The notes: generated by a model not told the origin, from the letters alone. Shown: positions 1 through 6,833, numbered from the stretch's first letter. The stretch: DNA of 9,070 nt from DATLYB01 sp964502525 (GCA_964502525.1 CAZCXH010000187.1:1-9070); one strand, 5' to 3'. Numbers and translations are program-made.

Positions 1-117
1 GGACGTTTCGATTTTATTAAACAGGAATCAACAACAGTATTTTCAGGGGACACCCACCGAGTACGCACTATGCAAGACGCATTCGGGTTTTTTTTATCTT
101 GCATCCGTTTTTCATGA
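1..117 (+). CDS. Possible 3' end of an upstream gene, cut by the left edge
   Basis: Frame 1 is open from the first base to a TGA at 115-117, giving 38 codons with no start inside the window that must be used. The translation ends in DAFGFFLSCIRFS and I do not recognise it. The stop overlaps the transporter's ATG in an ATGA arrangement (ATG 114-116, TGA 115-117), the 4-base overlap typical of co-transcribed genes. Against this, 38 open codons can easily arise by chance, and frame 2 is also open across this stretch. If the reading is wrong, an ATG at 70 in the same frame would leave only a 15-residue leader peptide. The product is unknown. Confidence 0.28.
   Translation, partial: GRFDFIKQESTTVFSGDTHRVRTMQDAFGFFLSCIRFS
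70..104 (+). promoter_or_regulatory. Inverted repeat just upstream of the transporter start
   Basis: ATGCAAGA (70-77) is perfectly complementary to TCTTGCAT (97-104) across a 19-base, T-rich loop, and the right arm ends 9 bases before the transporter ATG. As RNA this could form a hairpin next to the ribosome-entry site. The T-run lies inside the loop rather than after the stem, so it is not a standard terminator. A regulatory role is inference only. Confidence 0.25.
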
Positions 118-1337
118 ACAAGCCATCAGTCGGAATTTTGAATGCTGCCGTGGTCGTTGCATCGCTCGGCTATTTTGTTGACATTTATGACCTCATCCTT
201 TTCGGAATCGTGAAGGATCCGAGTCTGTTAGCCCTGGGGGTTAAACAAGAGGACATGTTTTCCACCGGCAATCATCTTCTCAATATGCAGATGGTGGGCA
301 TGCTGATTGGCGGAATCATTTGGGGTATTCTTGGCGACAAGCAGGGAAGGCTGTCAACCCTGTTTCTTACCATTTTGCTTTATTCTCTTGCAAACATCGC
401 CAACGGTTTTGTGCAAACCGTAGAGCAATATGCCGTGCTGCGGTTCATCGCGGGAGTGGGACTTGCCGGTGAACTGGGGGTTGGCATCACGCTCGTATCG
501 GAAGTGATGACCAAGGAATCGCGAGGAACGGGAACTACCATCGTTTCTGCCATCGGCATTGTAGGCGCGGTTCTCGGCTTTCTTGTTGCGGACCAGTTCA
601 ACTGGAGGGTGGCGTATTTTGTCGGAGGGGGATTGGGCTTATTGCTGCTTGCATTGCGGGTGAGCGTTTATGAATCGGGGATGTTTGAGAAGTCAAAGCA
701 GGAACAGGCTTCACGCGGAGATTTTCTCAGCTTATTTACTGATATGGGGAGATTTCGCAAATACATGTTCTGCATTCTCATTGGCATTCCGGTTTGGTAT
801 GTTATCAGCCAGTTGGCGATTAATGCTTCTTCCTATTCCAGGGAAGCGCTTGAAATAAGCGGACCGGTGACAGGCGCTAAGGCGGTTATGCTGCATTACA
901 TTGGAGCATCGCTCGGCAGTTTTGCCATCGGGATTCTCAGCGAAAGGCTGCGTTCACGCAGAAAGGCGCTCTTTTTGACTGTGGGAGCATTATGCCTGTT
1001 CACCATTGTTTTCTTCTTATCGTTCAAGATGTCACCGGAATTTTATTATCTCATCATCACAGCGCTCGGATTTTTCATGGGCGGTCTGTGGGCGGTTTTT
1101 ATGACGAGCACCAGTGAGCAGTTCGGAACCAATATCAGGGCAACTGTTACCACCACTGCACCGAATTTTGTGCGCGGCACAACCGTGCTGATTAACTATT
1201 TGGTAGGCGTATTGAAGCCTGCCATAGGATTGTGGGGCGCGGGAGTAGCAGTTGGGATATTGACGCTTTCGCTTTCTCTGCTCGCCATCTCCAAATCAAA
1301 GGAAACATACGGCAAGGACCTTGATTACACAGAATAA
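114..1337 (+). CDS. MFS transporter (major facilitator superfamily), 12 TM, substrate unknown
   Basis: This is a 407-residue inner-membrane secondary carrier. It is almost entirely hydrophobic, and its length and pattern fit 12 helices with a charged central loop at about residues 182-213. The MFS signature after TM2 is clear: GILGDKQGR (about 71-79), with the Asp and Arg of motif A, and a degenerate second-half counterpart GILSERLRSRRKAL (273-286). TM1 carries DIYDLILFG (D23, D26), and TM4 reads RFIAGVGLAGELGVG (110-124). Near TM10-11, EQFGTNIRAT (335-344) resembles the F-x(2)-x-x-RAT segment of sugar and metabolite:proton symporters. I chose ATG 114. The frame also runs from a TTG at 99, but MNKPSVGILN places the first helix naturally. 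The gene may follow an upstream gene with a 4-base overlap, and it faces the next gene tail to tail with a 10-base gap. Proton-coupled uptake or export of a small organic compound is likely. The substrate cannot be deduced. Confidence 0.9.
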   Translation: MNKPSVGILNAAVVVASLGYFVDIYDLILFGIVKDPSLLALGVKQEDMFSTGNHLLNMQMVGMLIGGIIWGILGDKQGRLSTLFLTILLYSLANIANGFVQTVEQYAVLRFIAGVGLAGELGVGITLVSEVMTKESRGTGTTIVSAIGIVGAVLGFLVADQFNWRVAYFVGGGLGLLLLALRVSVYESGMFEKSKQEQASRGDFLSLFTDMGRFRKYMFCILIGIPVWYVISQLAINASSYSREALEISGPVTGAKAVMLHYIGASLGSFAIGILSERLRSRRKALFLTVGALCLFTIVFFLSFKMSPEFYYLIITALGFFMGGLWAVFMTSTSEQFGTNIRATVTTTAPNFVRGTTVLINYLVGVLKPAIGLWGAGVAVGILTLSLSLLAISKSKETYGKDLDYTE

Positions 1338-1347
1338 GCGTCAGCAA

Positions 1348-1689
1348 TTATTCAATGACGAAGTACTCGTCAATCCGGCTCAATTCATCGTCATAAATTA
1401 TAAGGTAATAACCGATTTCGTCTTTTTCGGCATCCAGCATGGACACGGCAACCTCCACAGAGGGTGTTTTAACATTATTATGCTCCAGGTTCAGCCGGAG
1501 CGCCTGAAACACGATTTTGATATCGCTGAAACTGATTTCTTCCGGGAAGTCCGCCCGGAGGTTGTTGACGTCTTGCCCGAGAAAAACATCTTCCACAATC
1601 GCTTTACAGCTATCCATCGCATCAGTGATCAGGCTTTTTTTAGTTCTTGTTTTGAACAACTCTTTTTCGACTAAACTTTTCAGGTTCAT
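1348..1689 (-). CDS. Small cytoplasmic protein of unknown function
   Basis: I do not recognise this 113-residue protein. It has no signal peptide, no membrane helix and only one cysteine, and it is acidic overall. The N-terminal third (NLKSLVEKELFKTRTKKSL) is charged and looks helical. The C-terminal end (GYYLIIYDDELSRIDEYFVIE at about 93-113, with alternating hydrophobic and acidic residues) suggests paired beta strands. The frame extends to a TTG at 1710, but I prefer ATG 1689, which has AAAGAG a few bases upstream and gives the N-terminus MNLKSLVEKE. The gene stands alone, convergent with the transporter, and has an operator-like palindrome directly upstream. Amino-acid use looks like real coding sequence, and the opposite-strand frames over it look like its shadows. 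Confidence 0.65.
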   Translation of the reverse strand: MNLKSLVEKELFKTRTKKSLITDAMDSCKAIVEDVFLGQDVNNLRADFPEEISFSDIKIVFQALRLNLEHNNVKTPSVEVAVSMLDAEKDEIGYYLIIYDDELSRIDEYFVIE

Positions 1690-1711
1690 TATTAACTCTT
1701 TATGTTTCAAC

Positions 1712-1727
1712 CGGATAAAATTATCCG
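1712..1727 (-). promoter_or_regulatory. Operator-like palindrome upstream of the small gene
   Basis: CGGATAA (1712-1718) and TTATCCG (1721-1727) form a perfect 7-base inverted repeat with a 2-base centre, 23 bases upstream of the ATG at 1689. Read on the minus strand it contains TAATTTTA, one mismatch from the Bacteroidota -7 consensus TAnnTTTG and at a plausible distance from the start. A repressor site overlapping a promoter is possible. I see no convincing -33 element. Confidence 0.3.
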
Positions 1728-2090
1728 AATTCTGAAACCATTAAAATTAAACCGATTAAACTGATAATATTTTCTCAGCCTTGAATTTGTTTTCCAAACA
1801 ACTTTCTCCTCTTTCCGGCTATAAAAAAATCCTGCTCATCGAATAATCCGCAAATCACTTTTTTGCGCATATAGCTTTGGAGTTTATTTTTTATGGTTCA
1901 TCGTAAAAATGCGTACCTCAAAATAAACAAGGTTCCAAGAAGTCTTTTATTGAAAGTTTGAAATTCAATAACGCATTACCGTTCGCAACATACACAATTG
2001 CGAAAAAAAGTGGACCAACTGCGAGTGGATATTAGAACAGAAAAAATGCTGATGTTCAGATTTTTGGAAGGAGAGGTACAGGTGTAAAAT
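1728..2090. other. Gene-free intergenic stretch
   Basis: No convincing gene lies here on either strand. The region is AT-rich. The longest suggestive frame is 22 codons (1893-1961, + strand), preceded by GGAG, and is too short and featureless to call. An AT-rich hairpin is listed separately. The segment presumably holds the promoter of the small gene at 1348-1689. Confidence 0.6.
1947..1971. repeat. AT-rich inverted repeat
   Basis: TTATTGAA (1947-1954) is perfectly complementary to TTCAATAA (1964-1971) across 9 bases. There is no adjoining T-run that would make it a terminator for a known gene, and no neighbouring start codon. It could be a protein-binding site, or chance in AT-rich DNA. Confidence 0.3.
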
Positions 2091-2129
2091 GTAAAAATTA
2101 AGAAGGCGCCCCCTGCCAGAGCGCCTTCT
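2091..2129 (-). terminator. Rho-independent terminator of the PDZ gene
   Basis: AGAAGGCGC (2101-2109) and GCGCCTTCT (2121-2129) form a perfect 9-base, GC-rich stem with an 11-base loop. On the minus strand the stem is followed at once by TAATTTTTAC (2100 down to 2091), a T-rich tail. The stem begins about 29 bases after the stop codon of the PDZ gene. On the plus strand no T-run follows, so it acts on the minus strand. Confidence 0.8.
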
Positions 2130-2158
2130 CTGCTAACAACCATTTATGAAAACACTGT

Positions 2159-3679
2159 CTATTGTATTACAATTTTCTTATTGAGCATCCTGTCTCCCTG
2201 CGTGATTTGCAGAAAATAAATTCCCTTGGGATTATCTGATATATCAATCTGCTTGTCATAACGCCCTGAAAACTTACCAAGCGACTCGTTGTAGATTTCC
2301 TTGTTTGAAGAGTCGAAAATCCGCACTTCGGTTTTTCCTTTTTCTTCCAACTCGAAGCTCAGGTTGAATTTGCCAATGCTTGGATTCGGGGAGAACGAAA
2401 GGTTGTCCGCATCAAGGGAATTTTTTGCCGCACCTTCGCTGTGCACGTCTTCAATCGTAATGGTGATTTTCGTTTCTTCAGTTTTCACATCGGGGGTTTC
2501 ACCTGCAATCTCCAAACGCTGAAGCTGCTCCTTTAAATTTTCTACCTGCTTTTCCAGATGTTCTATAGCTTTTTCAATAGCTTCTTTGCCATCGCCCGTC
2601 TTATATTGGAATTGCTTCATCAAACCTTCGCAATGGGGCATCATTCCCTTCTCAATGCAGATAGACTCGCACTCCGCTCTGCTCCTGATTGGCGCAGAAG
2701 CGCTCATCGCTTCTCCTTTGCGCGTCCATTCCACGTTCACCTCCTCACCAACCTTTATATCCAGGACTGCCATGCGCAGCTCATCGAAATTGTTTACCGG
2801 CTTATCGTTAATCTCCATGATGACATCTCCCTTCTGCAGCCCCAGTTCCTGCGCGGTTGATTTTTCAATCACTTCGCCAATCATCACGCCTTTTTGCACC
2901 ATATTTTTTTCTGAAGCATTCCCTGGGGTAACACCGAGGAATGGGCGCACTTTCATCTCTTCCATGTGCCTCATCATGGGTGGCATCTGTCCTTGCCAAT
3001 CAAAATCTCCCGGTTGCATCATCGGGAAGCCAGGCATCATTTTTTCACCCAGTTCTGCTTTGGCAACTTTATCCTGTCCATCCCTTTGATAATAAATCGT
3101 GACCTCCTCTCCCGGCTCGAGCGAGCGGATCAAATCCTGGAAGTGACGGCTATCGGTAATCTCCGTGTCATTGACCTTGGTGATTAAGTCACCCGCCTGA
3201 ATACCGGCTTTCTCCGCAACGCTTTCATCTAAAACTTTTGCCACCACCACACCATGCTTTGCCGCCACCCTTGTTGATTCATCTTGATCAACCTCATCCA
3301 CTATCACTCCGAGAAATGCGCGTGGAGACAAATGAGCAAGGGGAGATTCAATTACCCGGTCAAGTTTAATGACCACATCTTCGTCATCAGCTTCTGCATC
3401 TGTTTTATGGATACTGATTTCAATCTGCTTGTCGCCAAGCAATTCCTCGCTGTCAATGTTCACATCAAATTCTTTCAGCAGTTCCTTCAAGGCTTCTTCA
3501 TCGTCCTGCGAAAAACTTTTCTCAATGGTTTTGGTTTCGCCATTGATGTCCTGAACGATTTTCACGTTCACCTTTTTGTCATTGCCGGAATCTTGCCCCA
3601 AAACGAATTGTGAGGAAAACACCAGCGACAATCCGAAGAACATCGCCAGAAGTCCGAAGAGGAGATTTTGTTTTTTCAT
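2159..3679 (-). CDS. Secreted two-PDZ-domain protein with T9SS C-terminal sorting domain
   Basis: This 506-residue protein is exported. A signal peptide at 1-29 has a Lys-rich start, a hydrophobic core and a likely cleavage near FVLGQ. An acidic region follows (about 30-110). PDZ domain 1 (about 121-212) has the carboxylate-binding loop FLGV and the AGIQAGDLITKVN core. PDZ domain 2 (about 246-330) has FLGV and LGLQKGDVIMEIN. The linker between them (211-245) holds nine methionines. After PDZ 2 come three cysteines, C337, C341 and C350, with H349 beside the last. A heptad-like coiled coil spans about 364-391. The last 80 residues start with LSFSPNPSIGKFNL and end with KGIYFLQ...KKIVIQ, a type A T9SS sorting domain that sends proteins across the outer membrane. 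There is no trypsin-like protease domain or catalytic triad, so it is not a DegP/HtrA protease. It probably acts as a scaffold or peptide binder outside the cell. The gene has its own promoter and terminator. Confidence 0.92.
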   Translation of the reverse strand: MKKQNLLFGLLAMFFGLSLVFSSQFVLGQDSGNDKKVNVKIVQDINGETKTIEKSFSQDDEEALKELLKEFDVNIDSEELLGDKQIEISIHKTDAEADDEDVVIKLDRVIESPLAHLSPRAFLGVIVDEVDQDESTRVAAKHGVVVAKVLDESVAEKAGIQAGDLITKVNDTEITDSRHFQDLIRSLEPGEEVTIYYQRDGQDKVAKAELGEKMMPGFPMMQPGDFDWQGQMPPMMRHMEEMKVRPFLGVTPGNASEKNMVQKGVMIGEVIEKSTAQELGLQKGDVIMEINDKPVNNFDELRMAVLDIKVGEEVNVEWTRKGEAMSASAPIRSRAECESICIEKGMMPHCEGLMKQFQYKTGDGKEAIEKAIEHLEKQVENLKEQLQRLEIAGETPDVKTEETKITITIEDVHSEGAAKNSLDADNLSFSPNPSIGKFNLSFELEEKGKTEVRIFDSSNKEIYNESLGKFSGRYDKQIDISDNPKGIYFLQITQGDRMLNKKIVIQ

Positions 3680-3711
3680 GGCTGAAAATTTTCGTGTTGA
3701 AAAGATATACG

Positions 3712-3719
3712 CAAAAATA
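3712..3719 (-). promoter_or_regulatory. Bacteroidota-type -7 promoter element for the PDZ gene
   Basis: The minus strand reads TATTTTTG here, a perfect match to the TAnnTTTG -7 consensus of the Bacteroidota primary sigma factor. It lies 32 bases before the ATG at 3679, which would give a leader of roughly 25 bases. The -33 element is weak: a T-run (TTTTTTAC) lies about 23 bases upstream rather than a clean TTTG. Confidence 0.6.
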
Positions 3720-3828
3720 GATTTGATTCTTCCGATTGTCTTGTAAAAAAGGTTAAAAGGTGTTAAGCATTTTCGCTATTTCGACCAATATGCAATCGTG
3801 AAAGACGAAAGAATTATTTTTATGCTCC

Positions 3829-4245
3829 ATGAAGAAAGAACGAAAACCGGAACAGTTCATCCACCAGCCTGCCTATCCGGGCGGCAGCGAAGCCATGCGC
3901 GAATTTGTCAGAAAAAATTTACGCTATCCTGAAGAGGCATTAAAAAACAAGACTGAGGGAACGGTTGCCGTAGCATACGAGATTGATCATCGTGGAACAG
4001 TGATTGACGCGAAAATCAAAAGCGGGCTTGGGCATGGTTGCGATGAAGAAGCGATGCGCGTGGTGAGGCTGATGAAATTTGCAGTCGCCAAACATCATAA
4101 CCTGCGTGTTACATTCCACAAAACCATCAACATCCATTTCCGACTGCCGCAGCCGAAGAAGCAAAGCACACAGTTAGTCTATAATTACGTGGAGAAGAAG
4201 GAAGATAAAAAGAGCTACAGCTACAATATTTCACTCAACGGATGA
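3829..4245 (+). CDS. Stand-alone TonB C-terminal-domain protein without membrane anchor
   Basis: This 138-residue protein is essentially one TonB_C domain. AYPGGSEAM (15-23) is the lead-in seen in Bacteroidota TonB proteins. It is followed by FVRKNLRYPEEA (26-37), EGTVAVAYEIDHRGTVIDAKI (43-63) and a GCDEEAMRVVRLM helix (70-82), then a final strand ending at about 105. The C-terminal tail (106-138) is charged and rich in Lys and Tyr. In classical TonB this domain touches the TonB box of outer-membrane receptors and is tethered by an N-terminal helix through a proline-rich spacer. Both are missing here: the protein begins MKKERKPEQF with no signal peptide or membrane segment. It may therefore work in the cytoplasm or with a partner, and may have nothing to do with energy transduction. 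The ATG at 3829 is the first in frame. The 3' end overlaps the convergent dsbD-type gene by 15 bases. Confidence 0.8.
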   Translation: MKKERKPEQFIHQPAYPGGSEAMREFVRKNLRYPEEALKNKTEGTVAVAYEIDHRGTVIDAKIKSGLGHGCDEEAMRVVRLMKFAVAKHHNLRVTFHKTINIHFRLPQPKKQSTQLVYNYVEKKEDKKSYSYNISLNG

Positions 4246-6699
4246 GAGGGCATCGCCACCTTTGAACTTGTCCAGCCCATCCTGAAGAAACTGAATGTAC
4301 TGTTCCTTGTCGGGCGTATATCCGACAGGTTCATTCAGAATTTCTTCGCCCGGTGTCATCAACACATAGTAAGGCTGAGAGTTGGTTTTGAATGTGCAGG
4401 TTTGATAAGCGCTCCACTTATGCCCCACCGTTTTCAATTTCTTATTGGTGCAGGCCACCTTCTGCTCTGCCTGCGGCAAGGGTGTTTTGTCGTCCACGTA
4501 AAGCGAAATAAGCACGTAATCATCCTTGAGAAATTTCAGAACATCCGGCTCTATCCAAACATTTTCCTCCATCTTGCGACAGTTCACGCATGACCAGCCG
4601 GTGAAATCAACCATCACCGGCTTTTTCACCAATCGCGCATAAGCCATGCCCTCCTTCAGATCTTTGAAGCAATTGATGTCATGCGGGCATTTGCTGTCGG
4701 TTTCGCGGACCGAATAAAAACCCGGAGGCGGAAAGCCGCTGAGCAGCTTCAGAGGAGCGCCATTCAATCCCGGAACCAGATAAATCACAAATGCGATGAT
4801 GACGGCAGCAAATCCGATTCTTGCAGGGGCAAATCTCTTCACCTTTCCGTCATGCGGAAATTTGATGATGCCGAGGATGTAAAGCGCCATGGCGGCAAAA
4901 ATCAAAATCCAGATGCCGATGAAAATCTCGCGCTTGAGGAAACCCCAGTGATAGGCGAGATCAACATTGGAGAGGAACTTGAGCGCAAGCGCCAGTTCGA
5001 GGAATCCCAATATCACTTTGACGGAATTCAGCCAGCCACCGGATTTTGGCAGTGAATTGAGCCATCCGGGGAAGGCGGCAAACAGTCCGAACGGCAATGC
5101 GAGCGCCAATGAAAAACCAAACATACCCGTCAATGGTCCTAGGTTATTTCCCCGCATTGCAGCCTCCACCAGCAACGTACCGATGATAGGACCTGTGCAC
5201 GAGAAGGAAACCAGTGCCAGCGTAAATGCCATGAAGAAGATGCCGATGAGGCCGCCTTTGTCAGAAGCCTTGTCCATCTTGTTCACCAGGGCGCTCGGCA
5301 GCGTGATTTCGAAGTATCCGAAGAATGAAATAGCGAACACAACAAATATCACAAAAAATGCAAGGTTGAAAAAAGCGTTGCTCGCCATTTGGTTGAGGGC
5401 ATCAGCTCCAAGAACTTTCGTCACGATAAATCCGAGCAGCACATAAATGACGATGATTGACAGCCCATAGATGAAGGCATTCACCACTCCCTTCGATTTC
5501 GTCTTGCTGCTCTTGGTGAAGAAACTCACCGTCATCGGTATCATCGGGAATACGCAGGGAGTGAGCAGCGCCAGCAAGCCTCCGATAAATCCCGCAATGA
5601 AAATCCCGAGCAGCGTTTTATCACTGTCGGATTTTTCAACATAAGCAGGAACCTGTTGAGCAACGGCTTCACCGAATGTGAAATCAACCATCTGCGGAGG
5701 CAGGCACTTCTCGTCATCGCAGGTCATGTATTCGAGGAATCCTTTGACTGCTATTGCCGGATCGTCTGTTCTGATGATTTGAGTGAACACCGCGCCTCCG
5801 CTGAATTTTTTCACGAGAATACCACCAAAAAGAGAATCATGTTTTTCAATCACATGCTCGCCAGTTTCTTCCATCTTTCCGATAAACGTAATGTTTGAGT
5901 CCTCTTCAAAGGAGAATGAGGTTGGCACCGGACGACTATCCTCCTCTGTTCCTCCGATATGCTGTGAATACAAATACCAACCGGAATCAATCGTGGCTTC
6001 AAAAATCAACTTGTATTCGTTTCCCGAAACAGGTTCCTTCTTCCAAGACCATTTCACCGGTTCCAGAATCCCGGAGTTTTCCTGTTGCCCAAAAATTCCC
6101 TGCGCAGACGCTTGCGGGAACAGTTTTGAAAAAAAGCTAAGGAAAGAATTAACTGTTGACTGCTCAATATGATTTTGTAATAAGGATTGGACTGCCTCTC
6201 CTTCGGAGAAAGGCGGGGTGAGGCTTCCCTGTGTATCATCAAATGAAAACGAAAACTGAACCATTTCCGGAGGAAGGCACTTCTCATCATCACACACCAT
6301 GAACTCAAGATAACCGGTTAATGCCTTTGCGCCTTTCAGCACTTTCACTTTCTGTGAAAATCTTGCGCTTCCGCTGAATTTTTTGAGATATATCTCGAAA
6401 ATGGCGTCCATGCCTTCTTTCACGTGCTCACCGGTTTCCTCCACTTTTCCAACGACCTCGACCTTCTTATTCTTCTCAAAGTGAAACGAAGTAGGCACGG
6501 GTCCTTCATCGCTGATGAACTGGGAATAAATGTTCCAGCCTTTATCCAGTTTCACATCAAAATGCAAAACATATTCCTCAGCGCTCAATTTCTCCTTTGA
6601 GAATTGCCATTTTGCGGGCTGCAGCGGCTGTGAAAACAGAACGTTAGGGATGAGCAGCATCCCCGCCAACAATTGAATCAAGTAGAATTTTACTTTCAT
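4231..6699 (-). CDS. dsbD: DsbD-type transmembrane thiol-disulfide reductase with duplicated N-terminal domain
   Basis: This 822-residue protein passes electrons from cytoplasmic thioredoxin across the inner membrane to periplasmic substrates. The frame extends to a TTG at 6747, but ATG 6699 begins a clean signal peptide (MKVKFYLIQLLAGMLLIP, cleavage near LFSQ). Order: N-terminal module 1 (about 27-154, CDDEKCLPP with C136 and C141); linker (155-212); N-terminal module 2 (about 213-342, CDDEKCLPP with C327 and C332); a membrane domain of about eight helices (363-645) with redox cysteines C382 (TPCVFPMIP) and C501 (SFSCTGPIIG); and a periplasmic thioredoxin-like domain with C704-V-N-C707 in FTGWSCVNCRK. 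All expected redox cysteines are present, plus C671, C677, C750 and C768 in the last domain. E. coli DsbD has only one N-terminal module. The two modules align colinearly, sharing PVPTSF, EETGEHV and KKFSG, and look about half identical. The linker is unusual (see findings). Confidence 0.93.
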   Translation of the reverse strand: MKVKFYLIQLLAGMLLIPNVLFSQPLQPAKWQFSKEKLSAEEYVLHFDVKLDKGWNIYSQFISDEGPVPTSFHFEKNKKVEVVGKVEETGEHVKEGMDAIFEIYLKKFSGSARFSQKVKVLKGAKALTGYLEFMVCDDEKCLPPEMVQFSFSFDDTQGSLTPPFSEGEAVQSLLQNHIEQSTVNSFLSFFSKLFPQASAQGIFGQQENSGILEPVKWSWKKEPVSGNEYKLIFEATIDSGWYLYSQHIGGTEEDSRPVPTSFSFEEDSNITFIGKMEETGEHVIEKHDSLFGGILVKKFSGGAVFTQIIRTDDPAIAVKGFLEYMTCDDEKCLPPQMVDFTFGEAVAQQVPAYVEKSDSDKTLLGIFIAGFIGGLLALLTPCVFPMIPMTVSFFTKSSKTKSKGVVNAFIYGLSIIVIYVLLGFIVTKVLGADALNQMASNAFFNLAFFVIFVVFAISFFGYFEITLPSALVNKMDKASDKGGLIGIFFMAFTLALVSFSCTGPIIGTLLVEAAMRGNNLGPLTGMFGFSLALALPFGLFAAFPGWLNSLPKSGGWLNSVKVILGFLELALALKFLSNVDLAYHWGFLKREIFIGIWILIFAAMALYILGIIKFPHDGKVKRFAPARIGFAAVIIAFVIYLVPGLNGAPLKLLSGFPPPGFYSVRETDSKCPHDINCFKDLKEGMAYARLVKKPVMVDFTGWSCVNCRKMEENVWIEPDVLKFLKDDYVLISLYVDDKTPLPQAEQKVACTNKKLKTVGHKWSAYQTCTFKTNSQPYYVLMTPGEEILNEPVGYTPDKEQYIQFLQDGLDKFKGGDALSSVE
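6194..6223. repeat. Dispersed-repeat-like palindrome inside the dsbD linker
   Basis: On the plus strand GCC-TCTCC (6194-6201), loop TTC, and GGAGA-AA-GGC (6205-6214) form a hairpin with a 2-base bulge, followed by GGGGTGAGG. It is translated in frame as SLTPPFSEGEA (about residues 159-169 of the reductase). From memory, short CCTCACCCC...CTCC-GGAG modules of this kind occur as intergenic repeats in Bacteroidota genomes. Only one copy is in this window, so the repeat status is not shown here. Confidence 0.4.
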
Positions 6700-6743
6700 G
6701 CTTAAAAAATTTGTCTCTGAAACGCGATGAAACATCTCAAATT

Positions 6744-6753
6744 GCAAATAGTA
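6744..6753 (-). promoter_or_regulatory. Weak candidate -7 element for dsbD
   Basis: The minus strand reads TACTATTTGC, which is TAnnTTTG with one extra base in the spacer, about 45 bases before the ATG at 6699. No -33 TTTG stands at the right distance. It is offered because no better promoter is visible between purQ and dsbD. Confidence 0.25.
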
Positions 6754-6789
6754 TCAGAAAGTTTCAATCCATTATACGGAATCTACGGA

Positions 6790-6823
6790 AAACCTGACAG
6801 GTTTTTAAAAACCTGTCAGGTTT
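6790..6823. repeat. Compound palindromic repeat, copy 1 (downstream of purQ)
   Basis: AAACCTGACAGGTTTTT (6790-6806) is followed directly by its exact reverse complement (6807-6823), a perfect 17-base inverted repeat with no spacer. Each arm is itself a palindrome, AAACCTG-A-CAGGTTT. It starts 10 bases after the purQ stop. On the minus strand it runs out into TTTTCC, so it could also stop purQ transcription. A second copy lies on the other side of purQ. Confidence 0.85.
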
Positions 6824-6833
6824 GAGAACAAAG

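Noticed and set aside
1893..1961. 22-codon plus-strand frame with GGAG upstream
   Set aside because: It is too short to support, sits in AT-rich spacer, and its peptide has no recognisable feature.
2586..3089. Long plus-strand frame (167 codons) opposite the PDZ gene
   Set aside because: It is a shadow of the well-supported minus-strand gene; its Ser- and Pro-rich composition is typical of antisense translation.
2159..3679. Calling the PDZ protein a DegP/HtrA protease
   Set aside because: No His-Asp-Ser triad or GNSGGP-type motif is present. The region before the PDZ domains is too short and too acidic for a trypsin-like fold.
4681..5446. Plus-strand frames of 124 and 159 codons opposite dsbD
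   Set aside because: They mirror the transmembrane coding region of dsbD, where all redox motifs lie on the minus strand. There is no independent support for them.
6700..6747. Longer dsbD start at the TTG at 6747
   Set aside because: It would add 16 polar residues in front of a well-formed signal peptide that begins at the ATG at 6699.
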